Positions 24,791-32,264 of a DNA stretch of 49,517 nucleotides are shown in pieces. Source of the DNA: Aquibacillus salsiterrae (lineage in GTDB: Bacteria; Bacillota; Bacilli; Bacillales; Amphibacillaceae). The position numbers and the translations under genes are program-made. Location: NCBI RefSeq assembly GCF_028416595.1, contig NZ_JAMQKC010000021.1, forward strand, positions 1 to 49,517. The letters are read 5' to 3'. Position 1 is the first letter of the stretch; the number at the start of each line of letters is the position of its first letter. The notes below the pieces were generated by a model that saw nothing but the letters and a program-made list of their open reading frames with translations, was not told the origin of the DNA and made no database searches.

Positions 24791-25351
24791 TTATACCACT
24801 GCTTCGCCTTCTGCTGCAGATGTATGGAACTCGCGGTGAAGCATGTATTGTTCCTTCGTTATCACAAATAATTCATAAATAGGTTCATTTAGGGATGCTT
24901 CGTTAACTTTTTGATAAACTGCTTGAAACAACACGTTTCCGATAGAGACGAAAGGGATTTTTAACATTGCTTTCAATGAGCGAATATTCGTTTTTCTAAT
25001 CTTAATAAAGATAGCATCAATACCTTGGTACAGGAAAAGTTCCTCAAAGAAAGCATCCTTTGCTTGTTGGTTATAGCCTTTGCCAAAGTATGGTTGACCA
25101 ATCCAGGTTGCTAAAAATCCCTTATTATCCTCGATATCAAATAAATTAATCGTTCCAATTGGCTGGTGGTACTCATCGGTTATTGTACGAGAGATTAATT
25201 CTCTCTTCTCTTCTGCTTCAATCGTTTGTTTCGTTAAAAAATAAAATTCATCAGTGGAATAAGCCTTATGTCTAACATAAGGAAACACTTCTTCATGTTT
25301 CATTAATTCATATAGTGCTGGTGCATCGTGCAGATCACGTTTTTTAAGCAT
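24791..25351 (-). CDS. GNAT family N-acetyltransferase (RimJ/RimL type)
   Basis: A 186-aa acetyl-CoA-dependent acetyltransferase. It begins MLKKRDLHDAPALYELMKH, carries the ITDEYHQPIGTINLFDIEDN strand pair (about 57-76), the acetyl-CoA loop IGQPYFGKGYNQQAKDAF (about 83-100), and a RKTNIRSLKAMLKI helix. The substrate is unknown. ATG 25351 follows GGAGG by 7 T residues. That GGAGG is the right arm of a hairpin (25359-25363 with 25370-25374), so translation or transcription of the gene is probably gated by the structured leader upstream. Upstream in-frame codons lie inside that leader and are rejected. Confidence 0.85.
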   Translation of the reverse strand: MLKKRDLHDAPALYELMKHEEVFPYVRHKAYSTDEFYFLTKQTIEAEEKRELISRTITDEYHQPIGTINLFDIEDNKGFLATWIGQPYFGKGYNQQAKDAFFEELFLYQGIDAIFIKIRKTNIRSLKAMLKIPFVSIGNVLFQAVYQKVNEASLNEPIYELFVITKEQYMLHREFHTSAAEGEAVV

Positions 25352-25358
25352 AAAAAAA

Positions 25359-25510
25359 CCTCCAATTATGGAGGGTGGACACACTACGGGACCTAGTGGC
25401 CGAATCACCCTCGAATTTTTATCAAAGAACAACAAAAATTCGGGGTGGGAATCGAACCCACTAGAACCAGCCTATTGCTGGTGGCGCACCATTTGCCTTC
25501 CCTATATCAA
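25359..25510 (-). promoter_or_regulatory. Structured leader RNA of the GNAT gene, candidate riboswitch
   Basis: Read on the minus strand. ACCAGC-AATAG-GCTGGT hairpin; then GTGGG-TTCGATT-CCCAC, an exact tRNA T-arm pattern; then CGAATTTTT/AAAAATTCG, 9 bp; then GAGGGTG (25412-25406) pairing with CACCCTC (25377-25371) around a CACTA/TAGTG inner hairpin. The final hairpin CCTCC-N6-GGAGG traps the ribosome site and is followed by seven T. CCTCC cannot pair with both GAGGG upstream and GGAGG downstream, so there are two exclusive states. CTAGTGG and CCACTAG allow another long-range pairing. I cannot match it to a known riboswitch class. Confidence 0.7.
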
Positions 25511-25789
25511 CAACTATTTCCACTTCAGTGAGTTAAATAATTTCTAGTTGAAAGTAACGTTCTCTTGTTTGATTTCCCATGATTATATTACACAATTTCT
25601 TGGCAAATGGGAACAAAAATTTTACGAAAGTGTTCGACATTTTTTGTAACAATTGTAAGATTATGGAGATCGTCGAAAATAGCTTAGAATGTGCTGTGTA
25701 GAATGGGGTATTTAATGGTGATATCGTGTTTTTTGGCAACGTTTGGATAGACTTTCGTGTTAAACTAAAAGAAGAGGGGAGAGAAAAAA

Positions 25790-26608
25790 ATGGTAAAGAT
25801 ATCTCGGATTTCTACACAACAAAAGAATAAGAGTCGTTACAATATTTTTCTTGAAGATGAACGTGGAGACAGCTACGGTTTTAGTGTCGATGAAGATATT
25901 TTAGTTGAATTTTCTCTTCACAAAGGGATGGAGATGGACGGGGAAACAGTCGAGCTCCTAAAGCAAAAGGATACAATACATAAAAGTTATGCACTTGCAA
26001 TCAACTATTTGAGTTACAGAATGCGATCTAAAAAAGAAATAAGCGATTATTTAACGAAAAAGGATATCGATGCAGAACAAGTTCATCTTGTGATGGACAG
26101 GTTATCTAAGGAGGGGCTACTGGATGATCAGGCGTTTGCGAATGCTTTTGTTGAGACAAGAATAAATACGTCTAGTAAAGGACCGCAGCTTGTTAAAAAA
26201 GAATTGCTCGAGAAGGGAATTTCTACACAAATTGCTGATGAGGCACTGAAAAAAATTTCATACGACTGGCAATATGACAAGGCGGAAAAACTGACTAGAA
26301 AAAAGTGGAGCAGTACAAATAACAAGTCATTCCAACAGCAACAATTAACAGTAAAACAACATCTAATCCAAAAAGGCTTCTCTCATGACGTCATCAAGGA
26401 TGTCTTAACAGAGTTCGTAAAAGAAACAGATGACGATAGTGAATGGCAAGCGCTTGTCCACCAAGGTGAAAAGTTTGTCCGTAAGTATGAACAAAAGTTT
26501 GTTGGATACGAATTAAAGCAGAAGGTAAAGGGTGGTCTATATCGCAAAGGATTCCCTATTGATTTAATTGAGCGGTTTTTGGATGAGTGTATGGAGGAAC
26601 AAATGTAA
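25790..26608 (+). CDS. recX: RecX, RecA modulator
   Basis: A 272-aa regulator of RecA filaments, built of repeated three-helix units. Marks are YALAINYLSYRMRSKKEISDYL (first unit, about 67-88), GLLDDQAFANAFVETRI (about 108-124), KGPQLVKKELLEKGI, and a long C-terminal repeat ending LYRKGFPIDLIERFL. The length is typical of Bacillus RecX (YfhG), longer than the E. coli protein. It stands before yfhH as in B. subtilis. AGGGGAGAG precedes ATG 25790. Confidence 0.93.
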   Translation: MVKISRISTQQKNKSRYNIFLEDERGDSYGFSVDEDILVEFSLHKGMEMDGETVELLKQKDTIHKSYALAINYLSYRMRSKKEISDYLTKKDIDAEQVHLVMDRLSKEGLLDDQAFANAFVETRINTSSKGPQLVKKELLEKGISTQIADEALKKISYDWQYDKAEKLTRKKWSSTNNKSFQQQQLTVKQHLIQKGFSHDVIKDVLTEFVKETDDDSEWQALVHQGEKFVRKYEQKFVGYELKQKVKGGLYRKGFPIDLIERFLDECMEEQM

Positions 26609-26697
26609 TCTAGATGGTAAAATCGTGGGGTTCAGGCTTGCCCCAAACCCCAGTTTACTAATAGACAGTCCACAGAATAAGCCTGGATAAAAGCAGG

Positions 26698-27492
26698 TTA
26701 AATAAGTCCTTTCGCTTTTAAATCTTCTATTGCTTCGCTAACAGATGTAACGACACATGAAGCATGTGCTTTGACAGCATCTTTAGCACCGGCCATTGCA
26801 TAACTATGTGGTGTCATCTGAAACATTGGTACATCATTAAAGGAATCCCCTATAACAGCAACTTCCTCTTTTCTTACATTCAAGCCTTGCATTAATTGCG
26901 CAAGGCCATATGCTTTACTAATCCCTTTTGGCACAATATCTACACAACGACTGTCGGAAATATAAATCTCTGCAACGTCAGCGAAATCAGCTACTAAAGT
27001 ATCTCTAATCCCGACAACCTCCTCTGGTGGAGCGACAATGGAAAATTTCACAACATGAATCGTTTCGTCGTTATAACCTTCAAGTAACTTGCCGTGGATC
27101 TTAATAGGGAAATAAAGAAATTCCTCCATTTCCTTCATAATTTCAAATTCTTTTGTGACGTAAACTTCATCTGAAGTCGTGACGGTATACATTTGCCCGA
27201 TTGCTTCCATCGCATGATGGAGTTTAATACTTAGTTCTATAGGAAAAAAGGAAGTTGAGATTTCCTGATTGGTTTTATCGTTGACAATTGCCCCGTTTTG
27301 ACTAACTCGGTGAGCTACGCTGCCAATTGATTTTGCAACTACTAAAATATCACGGTCCATCCGTCCGGTAGCAACTGCAAATTCCATACCTTCTGAGATG
27401 ATCGCTTGAATAGAATCAATATCTCGATCATTTAAATTTGTTCCGTTGTGCAGTAGTGTTCCGTCTAAATCACTTGCAAAAAGTTTTATCAT
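26698..27492 (-). CDS. Cof-type HAD-superfamily phosphatase
   Basis: A 264-aa hydrolase of the HAD IIB (Cof) group that removes phosphate from sugar phosphates or similar metabolites. Motif I is FASDLDGTLL (about 5-14), motif II VATGRMD, motif III the Lys in KGISKAYGL (about 199-207), motif IV VIGDSFNDVPMF (about 219-230). A cap domain lies between motifs II and III. ATG 27492 (MIKLFASDL) is 9 nt after AGGAG; the ATG 9 nt earlier touches the ribosome site. The substrate is unknown. Confidence 0.92.
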   Translation of the reverse strand: MIKLFASDLDGTLLHNGTNLNDRDIDSIQAIISEGMEFAVATGRMDRDILVVAKSIGSVAHRVSQNGAIVNDKTNQEISTSFFPIELSIKLHHAMEAIGQMYTVTTSDEVYVTKEFEIMKEMEEFLYFPIKIHGKLLEGYNDETIHVVKFSIVAPPEEVVGIRDTLVADFADVAEIYISDSRCVDIVPKGISKAYGLAQLMQGLNVRKEEVAVIGDSFNDVPMFQMTPHSYAMAGAKDAVKAHASCVVTSVSEAIEDLKAKGLI

Positions 27493-27648
27493 GTCAAACA
27501 TCTCCTACCATGCATTCTATAAGTAGTTATTATACACATGTAGTGGGTTTGTGACCAAGTAAAAGAAAAGTCTTCAAGCATGTCCTTTCTTTTCTGACAT
27601 TTTTATTGGTAAAATAAAGATAACGATGATGACTATGGAGGATAAAAC

Positions 27649-27984
27649 GTGGAAAAACGGTATAGTGAATATACAGTCGAAGAGTTGCGAAATGAAATTG
27701 CAAAGCTAAAAGAAAAGGTGCAAAAGGCGGAACAAATGGGCAACATAAGTGAATATGCAGTATTCGAAAGAAAAATTCAAATGGCACAAGCTTATTTGAT
27801 GAATCCTGCAGAGTTTAAAAAGGGTGAGCGCTATGAGCTTAGAGAGGACCCTGGACAAACGTTTGAAATAGATTATTTAAATGGAGTATTTGCTTGGGGT
27901 CATCGAATAAATTTACTAGGTAAAAAATATGAAAAACAGGAAGCATTACCCATTTCTGTTTTTGGAAAAAAGCTTGAACAATAA
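27649..27984 (+). CDS. yfhH: YfhH, DUF1811 protein
   Basis: A 111-aa protein. The N-terminal half is helical (YTVEELRNEIAKLKEKVQKAEQMG, about 8-31) and the C-terminal half a small beta domain (GERYELREDPGQTFEIDYLNGVFAWGHRIN). This is the YfhH/DUF1811 family, of unknown function, found after recX in Bacillus. The start is GTG 27649 with GGAGG before it. A bidirectional terminator follows. Confidence 0.9.
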   Translation: MEKRYSEYTVEELRNEIAKLKEKVQKAEQMGNISEYAVFERKIQMAQAYLMNPAEFKKGERYELREDPGQTFEIDYLNGVFAWGHRINLLGKKYEKQEALPISVFGKKLEQ

Positions 27985-28013
27985 AGAGAGGCACTGGCCA
28001 CGTGCCCCTCTTT
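27983..28013. terminator. Bidirectional terminator between yfhH and ypzG
   Basis: AAAGAG-A-GGCAC pairs with GTGCC-C-CTCTTT around a short loop, between convergent genes. Confidence 0.85.
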
Positions 28014-28020
28014 ATTCTGG

Positions 28021-28173
28021 TTAACCTCTTTTGTTCGTTTGGACTTCTGTAATAATTTCGTTTTGACTTTTTTTCGTTTCGCCGTTCACTTGGTGTCCGG
28101 TGTGTTTACGGCTCATTCTTGGATTTTGGAAGGGATCCTTATATAAATTAGCATAGAACGGTTTTCTCGCCAT
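28021..28173 (-). CDS. YpzG-family small protein
   Basis: A 50-aa protein, MARKPFYANLYKDPFQNPRM at the start, then SRKHTGHQVNGETKKSQNEI. The DPF...QVNGET core is that of the YpzG family of short Bacillus proteins. The function is unknown. AGGAGG lies about 8 nt before ATG 28173. It lies downstream of sspK on the same strand, 37 bp away, so the pair may be one forespore unit (inference). Confidence 0.82.
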   Translation of the reverse strand: MARKPFYANLYKDPFQNPRMSRKHTGHQVNGETKKSQNEIITEVQTNKRG

Positions 28174-28210
28174 CACTGATTCCTCCTAAAAGTAGGTTAA
28201 TCAATGTTGC

Positions 28211-28369
28211 TTATCGATTATCCTTAAAGCGATCATTCGAGTGCTTCATTCGTTCCTGTGGTTTTGTATTGATGGTACCATTTGCTCGTAATGAACTGAA
28301 TTCAGCTCTTGCACGGGGCATATCCTCAATACGTTGGTCTGTAAAGCCGTGATCTTTATTTCGGACCAT
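28211..28369 (-). CDS. sspK: SspK, small acid-soluble spore protein K
   Basis: A 52-aa SASP, minor class, made in the forespore. It begins MVRNKDHGFTDQRIEDMPRA and contains RANGTINTKPQERMKHSND, the SspK pattern. GGAGG is 9-10 nt before ATG 28369. In B. subtilis sspK lies in this same recX-yfhH-yfhJ neighbourhood, which supports the call. Confidence 0.9.
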   Translation of the reverse strand: MVRNKDHGFTDQRIEDMPRARAEFSSLRANGTINTKPQERMKHSNDRFKDNR

Positions 28370-28510
28370 TCGAAAAAACCTCCCATTGAATCAACTAGCA
28401 ATCACAACTTATGTGATGCTACGTTTAATGTGTGATATTTTCGGTGTTGTTATGTGGGCTAAAATTTTACCAATAGATGATTTACTCTATGAAAAATGAA
28501 GGTGATGACA

Positions 28511-28780
28511 ATGGAAGATATTTTTAACCGCTTAACAAATAAACTTTGTGAAAAAAACGATTCCATTTCCGTTGACGAAGCGAGGACATGGGTCGAGCTG
28601 TTATGGGAAGATTTTGAAGCAACTCGTGCTAAAGCTGGAAGGAAGTATGAGGGGAAAGAGGTTACGGAACAAATCGTGTCACGCTGGCTCGACAATTATG
28701 GGCCTAAGCTACATGAGTTTTTAATACATAATGATAAATATAAAGACAAGTTTGAAACGAGAAACGACTATTTGCACTAA
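28511..28780 (+). CDS. yfhJ: YfhJ, WVELL-motif protein
   Basis: An 89-aa protein beginning MEDIFNRLTNKLCEKNDSIS. It contains the family motif ARTWVELLWEDFEATRAKAG (about 24-43) and then EQIVSRWLDNYGPKLHEFL. It is all helical, of unknown function. ATG 28511 follows AAGGTGATG at suitable spacing; the ATG at 28496 lacks a site. In B. subtilis yfhJ follows sspK. Confidence 0.88.
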   Translation: MEDIFNRLTNKLCEKNDSISVDEARTWVELLWEDFEATRAKAGRKYEGKEVTEQIVSRWLDNYGPKLHEFLIHNDKYKDKFETRNDYLH

Positions 28781-28793
28781 ATATCATCTGAAA

Positions 28794-28831
28794 AAACGCA
28801 TGGATACAGCTGAAAAATAATCCATGCGTTT
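28794..28831. terminator. Terminator between yfhJ and yfhP
   Basis: AAACGCATGGAT pairs with ATCCATGCGTTT around a 14-nt loop. A adjoins the left side and T the right, so it can act on both strands. Confidence 0.85.
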
Positions 28832-28849
28832 ATCAAGTTTTTACAGCTG

Positions 28850-29836
28850 TCACATCATTGGTTCATCAACAATTAGCTTTTGTTTAAGCTTCTTTTCAGA
28901 GAAGATCCAACCTGTGTACGAGCTTAATACTCGTAAGTTATCGTCTAATTGGGCGACAGCAACAAATGGATAATGTCCTTTAGAACGATACCGTAAATCG
29001 ATGAATCTTACTTCAATATGGTCATCGTATTGGTTAATTTCCCAACGATAAACGGGAGAAAACGATAGAAATGCCGAAATATTAGGATCATTTTTCGCTT
29101 TTTTAATCACTTTATTATTTGGTAAAGCTACTTTTTCGTATTCGTCAACTATTTCAATTTGACCTTTTTCAGCACGCCCAACATAGAAGCGGTCGTCAGT
29201 AGAAATGGCTAATCTCCACTTTGATTGTCTCATTGTTGGTGATGTTGCGATATAAGTGACATTCGGGATGTCTCGTTCAATTTGCTTAACTAATGCTCGT
29301 TTGTCTATATAACGCTTTACATAATAAAGAACAAGGATGAAGTAAATGACGAGAAAGGTGATTCCTGGGTCTGCACCTAGGCCCCATGCAATGAAACCGA
29401 CAATGTGTAAGGCGAAAATAACAGGGTCAAAGGTGTTAATAAACCCATAAGCCACCCATCTCCTTGTAAATGGCCGGTATGCTTGAGTGCCGTAAGCATT
29501 AAACACGTCAACAAAAACATGTAGAATGACTGCAAAAAATGTCCAAGCCCATAAGTGAAGGAAGTTGACAGTCGGGAAAAAAGCATATAGACCAAGCGAA
29601 ATAAGAATTCCCCAAAAGACGACGGCTGGCATGGAGTGAGTCATCCCGCGATGATGTCTTAAATAAACCGCGTTATTTCTCAGTTTTAAAATTGTATCAA
29701 AATCAGGAGCCTGAGAGCCTACAATCGTGCCAATCATGACAGCACTATATAAGGTAGGGTCTTGTTGAACCACAGGATCTAGGGTGGCTAACCCGCCTAA
29801 GGCTACTCCCATGGCAATGTGGGTTCCTGTATCCAT
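28850..29836 (-). CDS. yfhP: YfhP, membrane-bound metal-dependent hydrolase family
   Basis: A 328-aa protein with the YdjM/DUF457 N-terminal membrane domain: MDTGTHIAMGVALGGL, DFDTIL, YLRHHRGMTHSMPAVVFWG (HHRGxTHS, about 58-76), then helices and VFVDVFNAYGTQAYRPF. The conserved His/Asp residues fit a metal site near the membrane. The C-terminal third is a soluble domain. It is divergent from mutY as in B. subtilis. The substrate is unknown. Confidence 0.9.
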   Translation of the reverse strand: MDTGTHIAMGVALGGLATLDPVVQQDPTLYSAVMIGTIVGSQAPDFDTILKLRNNAVYLRHHRGMTHSMPAVVFWGILISLGLYAFFPTVNFLHLWAWTFFAVILHVFVDVFNAYGTQAYRPFTRRWVAYGFINTFDPVIFALHIVGFIAWGLGADPGITFLVIYFILVLYYVKRYIDKRALVKQIERDIPNVTYIATSPTMRQSKWRLAISTDDRFYVGRAEKGQIEIVDEYEKVALPNNKVIKKAKNDPNISAFLSFSPVYRWEINQYDDHIEVRFIDLRYRSKGHYPFVAVAQLDDNLRVLSSYTGWIFSEKKLKQKLIVDEPMM

Positions 29837-29863
29837 CTAGTCTTGTCCTCCTTTGTCAAAAGA

Positions 29864-29975
29864 TAAGAAGTTTAAAAAAGCCAAGAGCTCTCTAGCAAGG
29901 CGCCCTGCGCTTTTCATTGTCTAGCTCCGGGCGCCTAGCCCCTCGGGTCTAGCAAGGCGACCTGCGCTTTTCTTA
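29864..29975. repeat. Interspersed repeat, double copy
   Basis: TAAGAAGTTTAAAAAAGCC starts the unit. The blocks AGCAAGGCGCCCTGCGCTTTTC and AGCAAGGCGACCTGCGCTTTTC then occur twice, separated by TCTAGCTCCGGGCGCCTAGC. It fills the yfhP-mutY divergent space. Confidence 0.8.
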
Positions 29976-30055
29976 TAATTATAGTATACTTTTAACGAAA
30001 GTATTTGCATTTAAACACTGTTTAGTCATTATTGTATCATGAAGGATGGAGTTTA

Positions 30056-31135
30056 GTGAAAAGAGAGACGCAAATTAATGTAAACGCGGAGAAATTTTCT
30101 GCAGATCTCATCGATTGGTTTGAAAAAAACAAACGCGAACTACCGTGGCGAGAAAATAAAGACCCATATAAAATATGGGTGTCGGAAATAATGCTACAAC
30201 AAACAAAAGTAGATACTGTAATTCCTTATTTTCACCACTTTATTGAAAAATTTCCTACCATTAAGGATCTTGCAGCTGCAGATGAGCAAGAAGTATTAAA
30301 AGCTTGGGAGGGATTAGGTTACTATTCCCGTGCACGAAACTTGCAATCAGCCGTAAAGGAGGTTGCTTTAGAGTATAACAGCAAAGTCCCTGATCACGTA
30401 GATGCCCTTAGTTCTTTAAAAGGAGTTGGCCCATATACAAGGGGGGCAATTCTAAGCATTGCATACGATAAACCTGAGCCAGCCGTTGATGGGAACGTAA
30501 TGCGCGTAATGTCCCGTGTGTTAAATATTGCCGAAGACATCGCCAAACAACGAACAAGGAAAGTTTTTGAAGATAATATTCGAGCTATTATTCCAGCTGA
30601 TAACCCATCTAGCTTTAATCAAGGGTTAATGGAGCTTGGGGCACTAATCTGTACACCGAAAGCGCCAGCTTGTATGCTTTGTCCAGTTCAAAAACATTGT
30701 CAAGCATTTGCGCTTGGTATTCAGGATGAGCTACCAGTTAAAACAAAAGCGAAAAAACAGAAGAGGATCCCGTACTTTGCCTTTGTTGGAACAGACGATA
30801 AAGGTGCTGTGTTAATTGAGCAAAGGCCTGCGGATGGATTATTAGCGAATTTATGGCAATTTCCAATGGTTGCCAAACAGCAAATGGATATCGAGCACGC
30901 TGCAAGTTGGTTTCGTGCTAATTATGGTTTACATGTAAAAGTCGTTAGGGAGCTATCACCAATTAAGCACGTTTTCTCCCACCTCGTATGGCAGGTTGAG
31001 GTATATCGCATCGCAATTTTAGGTGGAGAATTAACAGCACAAGACGCAGTACTAGTTTCCATACCAGAGTTAGATCAATATCCACTGCCGGTATCCCACC
31101 AGAAAATTAAAGAGCAAATGATTTGTTTAACATAA
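30056..31135 (+). CDS. mutY: MutY, A/G-specific adenine DNA glycosylase
   Basis: A 359-aa repair enzyme that removes A opposite 8-oxoG. The catalytic domain has ELPWRENKDPYKIWVSEIMLQQT with the Glu nucleophile, the HhH LSSLKGVGPYTRGAILSIAY with Asp in PAVDGNVMRVM. The [4Fe-4S] cysteines are CTPKAPACMLCPVQKHC. The C-terminal NUDIX-like 8-oxoG domain follows (about 235-359). GTG 30056 after GGATGGAG is preferred over TTG 30032, which has no site. Confidence 0.95.
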   Translation: MKRETQINVNAEKFSADLIDWFEKNKRELPWRENKDPYKIWVSEIMLQQTKVDTVIPYFHHFIEKFPTIKDLAAADEQEVLKAWEGLGYYSRARNLQSAVKEVALEYNSKVPDHVDALSSLKGVGPYTRGAILSIAYDKPEPAVDGNVMRVMSRVLNIAEDIAKQRTRKVFEDNIRAIIPADNPSSFNQGLMELGALICTPKAPACMLCPVQKHCQAFALGIQDELPVKTKAKKQKRIPYFAFVGTDDKGAVLIEQRPADGLLANLWQFPMVAKQQMDIEHAASWFRANYGLHVKVVRELSPIKHVFSHLVWQVEVYRIAILGGELTAQDAVLVSIPELDQYPLPVSHQKIKEQMICLT

Positions 31136-31255
31136 CATAGCGAGATAAAAACGCGCTCTATCATCACATTTTTTATTTTTATCTTAAAAAAATTTTTTTT
31201 TAAGGATATAAAATGTCCAATCTGCACACCTTAATGGATGCGGAGGTGATATGAG

Positions 31256-31444
31256 ATGGCTAAAAACAACAGACCAAACGAAACAGTTGCTGGAACTAGC
31301 ATTCAAAAGGTGAAGCAACAAAACCAAGCATCTAAAAACCAAGGTCAAGCTGGTCAAGGACAATTCGGTACAGAATTTGCTTCTGAGACTAACGCACAAG
31401 AAGTAAGAAGACAAAACCAAAAGTCTCAACAAAATAAGAAGTAA
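31256..31444 (+). CDS. sspE: SspE, gamma-type small acid-soluble spore protein
   Basis: A 62-aa SASP rich in Gln, Asn and Lys, with NRPNETVAGTSIQKVKQQNQ, then FGTEFASETNAQEVRRQNQK. The TEFASETN segment is the GPR protease cleavage region. It is a spore amino-acid store, made in the forespore. GGAGGTGATATG sets the start. This is a shorter single-repeat form than the B. subtilis protein, which has an internal duplication. The mutY-sspE neighbourhood matches B. subtilis. Confidence 0.94.
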   Translation: MAKNNRPNETVAGTSIQKVKQQNQASKNQGQAGQGQFGTEFASETNAQEVRRQNQKSQQNKK

Positions 31445-31464
31445 TATTCTCCCCCGAACCTGAA

Positions 31465-31500
31465 GAAAAGAGCTCTCCGTCCACGTGGAGAGCTCTTTTC
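31465..31500 (+). terminator. Terminator after sspE
   Basis: Perfect 14-bp stem GAAAAGAGCTCTCC/GGAGAGCTCTTTTC. Confidence 0.9.
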
Positions 31501-31597
31501 TAATACCTACTATTAATCCTATCATTTCCCTTTCACAATTATTACCTGTATAATAGAGGAACATAATTCGCAATATCTATTACGAAAGGAAGATACC

Positions 31598-32128
31598 ATG
31601 GCTGGCCCGGAACCAGGTTCTACCATACAAATTCAAAGCTATAAACATAATGGTCAGCTCCATCGCGTTTGGGAAAGTAGTACCGTACTCAAAGCGACAA
31701 GTAATAATGTCATTGGAGCAAATGACAAAACTTTAGTAACCGAGAGTGACGGTAGAACATGGATTACTCGCGAACCAGCTATCTGTTACTTTCATTCTAA
31801 ATATTGGTTTAATGTCATAGGTATGTTAAGAACAGATGGCATCTACTATTATTGCAATATTAGCTCCCCGTTTGTTTACGAGGAAGATTCGGTCAAGTAT
31901 ATCGATTATGATTTAGATATTAAGGTATTTCCTGACATGACTTATATAACGTTAGACGAAGATGAGTATGAAATCCACCGACAGCAAATGAACTACCCTA
32001 AAGTGTTAGATCGTATCCTCCGCAATAATATGGAATTTTTAATTCATTGGATTAGACAGAGGAAAGGACCATTCTCACCTGATTTTGTTGACCAGTGGTA
32101 TGAACGGTTTTTGACATATCGGTATTAG
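31598..32128 (+). CDS. ygaC: Nucleoside tri-/diphosphatase YgaC (DUF402)
   Basis: A 176-aa DUF402 protein of the Ntdp family, which hydrolyses NTPs and NDPs with divalent metal. Marks are [20 protein letters not shown] (about 55-74), [31 protein letters not shown] (about 98-111, acidic metal-binding patch), and [16 protein letters not shown]. The Staphylococcus homologue is a nucleotide phosphatase; the same activity is inferred. It sits between sspE and ygaD as in B. subtilis. GAAAGGAAG precedes ATG. Confidence 0.9.
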   Translation: MAGPEPGSTIQIQSYKHNGQLHRVWESSTVLKATSNNVIGANDKTLVTESDGRTWITREPAICYFHSKYWFNVIGMLRTDGIYYYCNISSPFVYEEDSVKYIDYDLDIKVFPDMTYITLDEDEYEIHRQQMNYPKVLDRILRNNMEFLIHWIRQRKGPFSPDFVDQWYERFLTYRY

Positions 32129-32198
32129 TAATTCCATAAATATCATTGTATTCCTTGTCTAAATTGTGTTGGCAAGGTTTTTACTTTTTGTTGCATAG

Positions 32199-32245
32199 TA
32201 AGAAAATAAATAATCAGGAGCTGTCTAGCTTAGACGCCTGCGCTT
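32199..32245. repeat. Interspersed repeat next to the ygaD start
   Basis: TAAGAAAATAAATAATCAGG, AGCTGTCTAGCTTAGACGCC and TGCGCTT, ending 4 bp before the AAAAGGAG ribosome site of ygaD. Confidence 0.65.
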
Positions 32246-32264
32246 AAAAGGAGAGGTGAAAAAC

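Noticed and set aside
25352-25435. N-terminal extension of the GNAT protein
   Set aside because: It would be translated through the leader hairpins; the good ribosome site lies just before ATG 25351.
25440-25510. A true tRNA gene on the minus strand
   Set aside because: Only the T arm is canonical. There is no matching acceptor stem and no proper D arm, so it is called a tRNA-like part of a leader.
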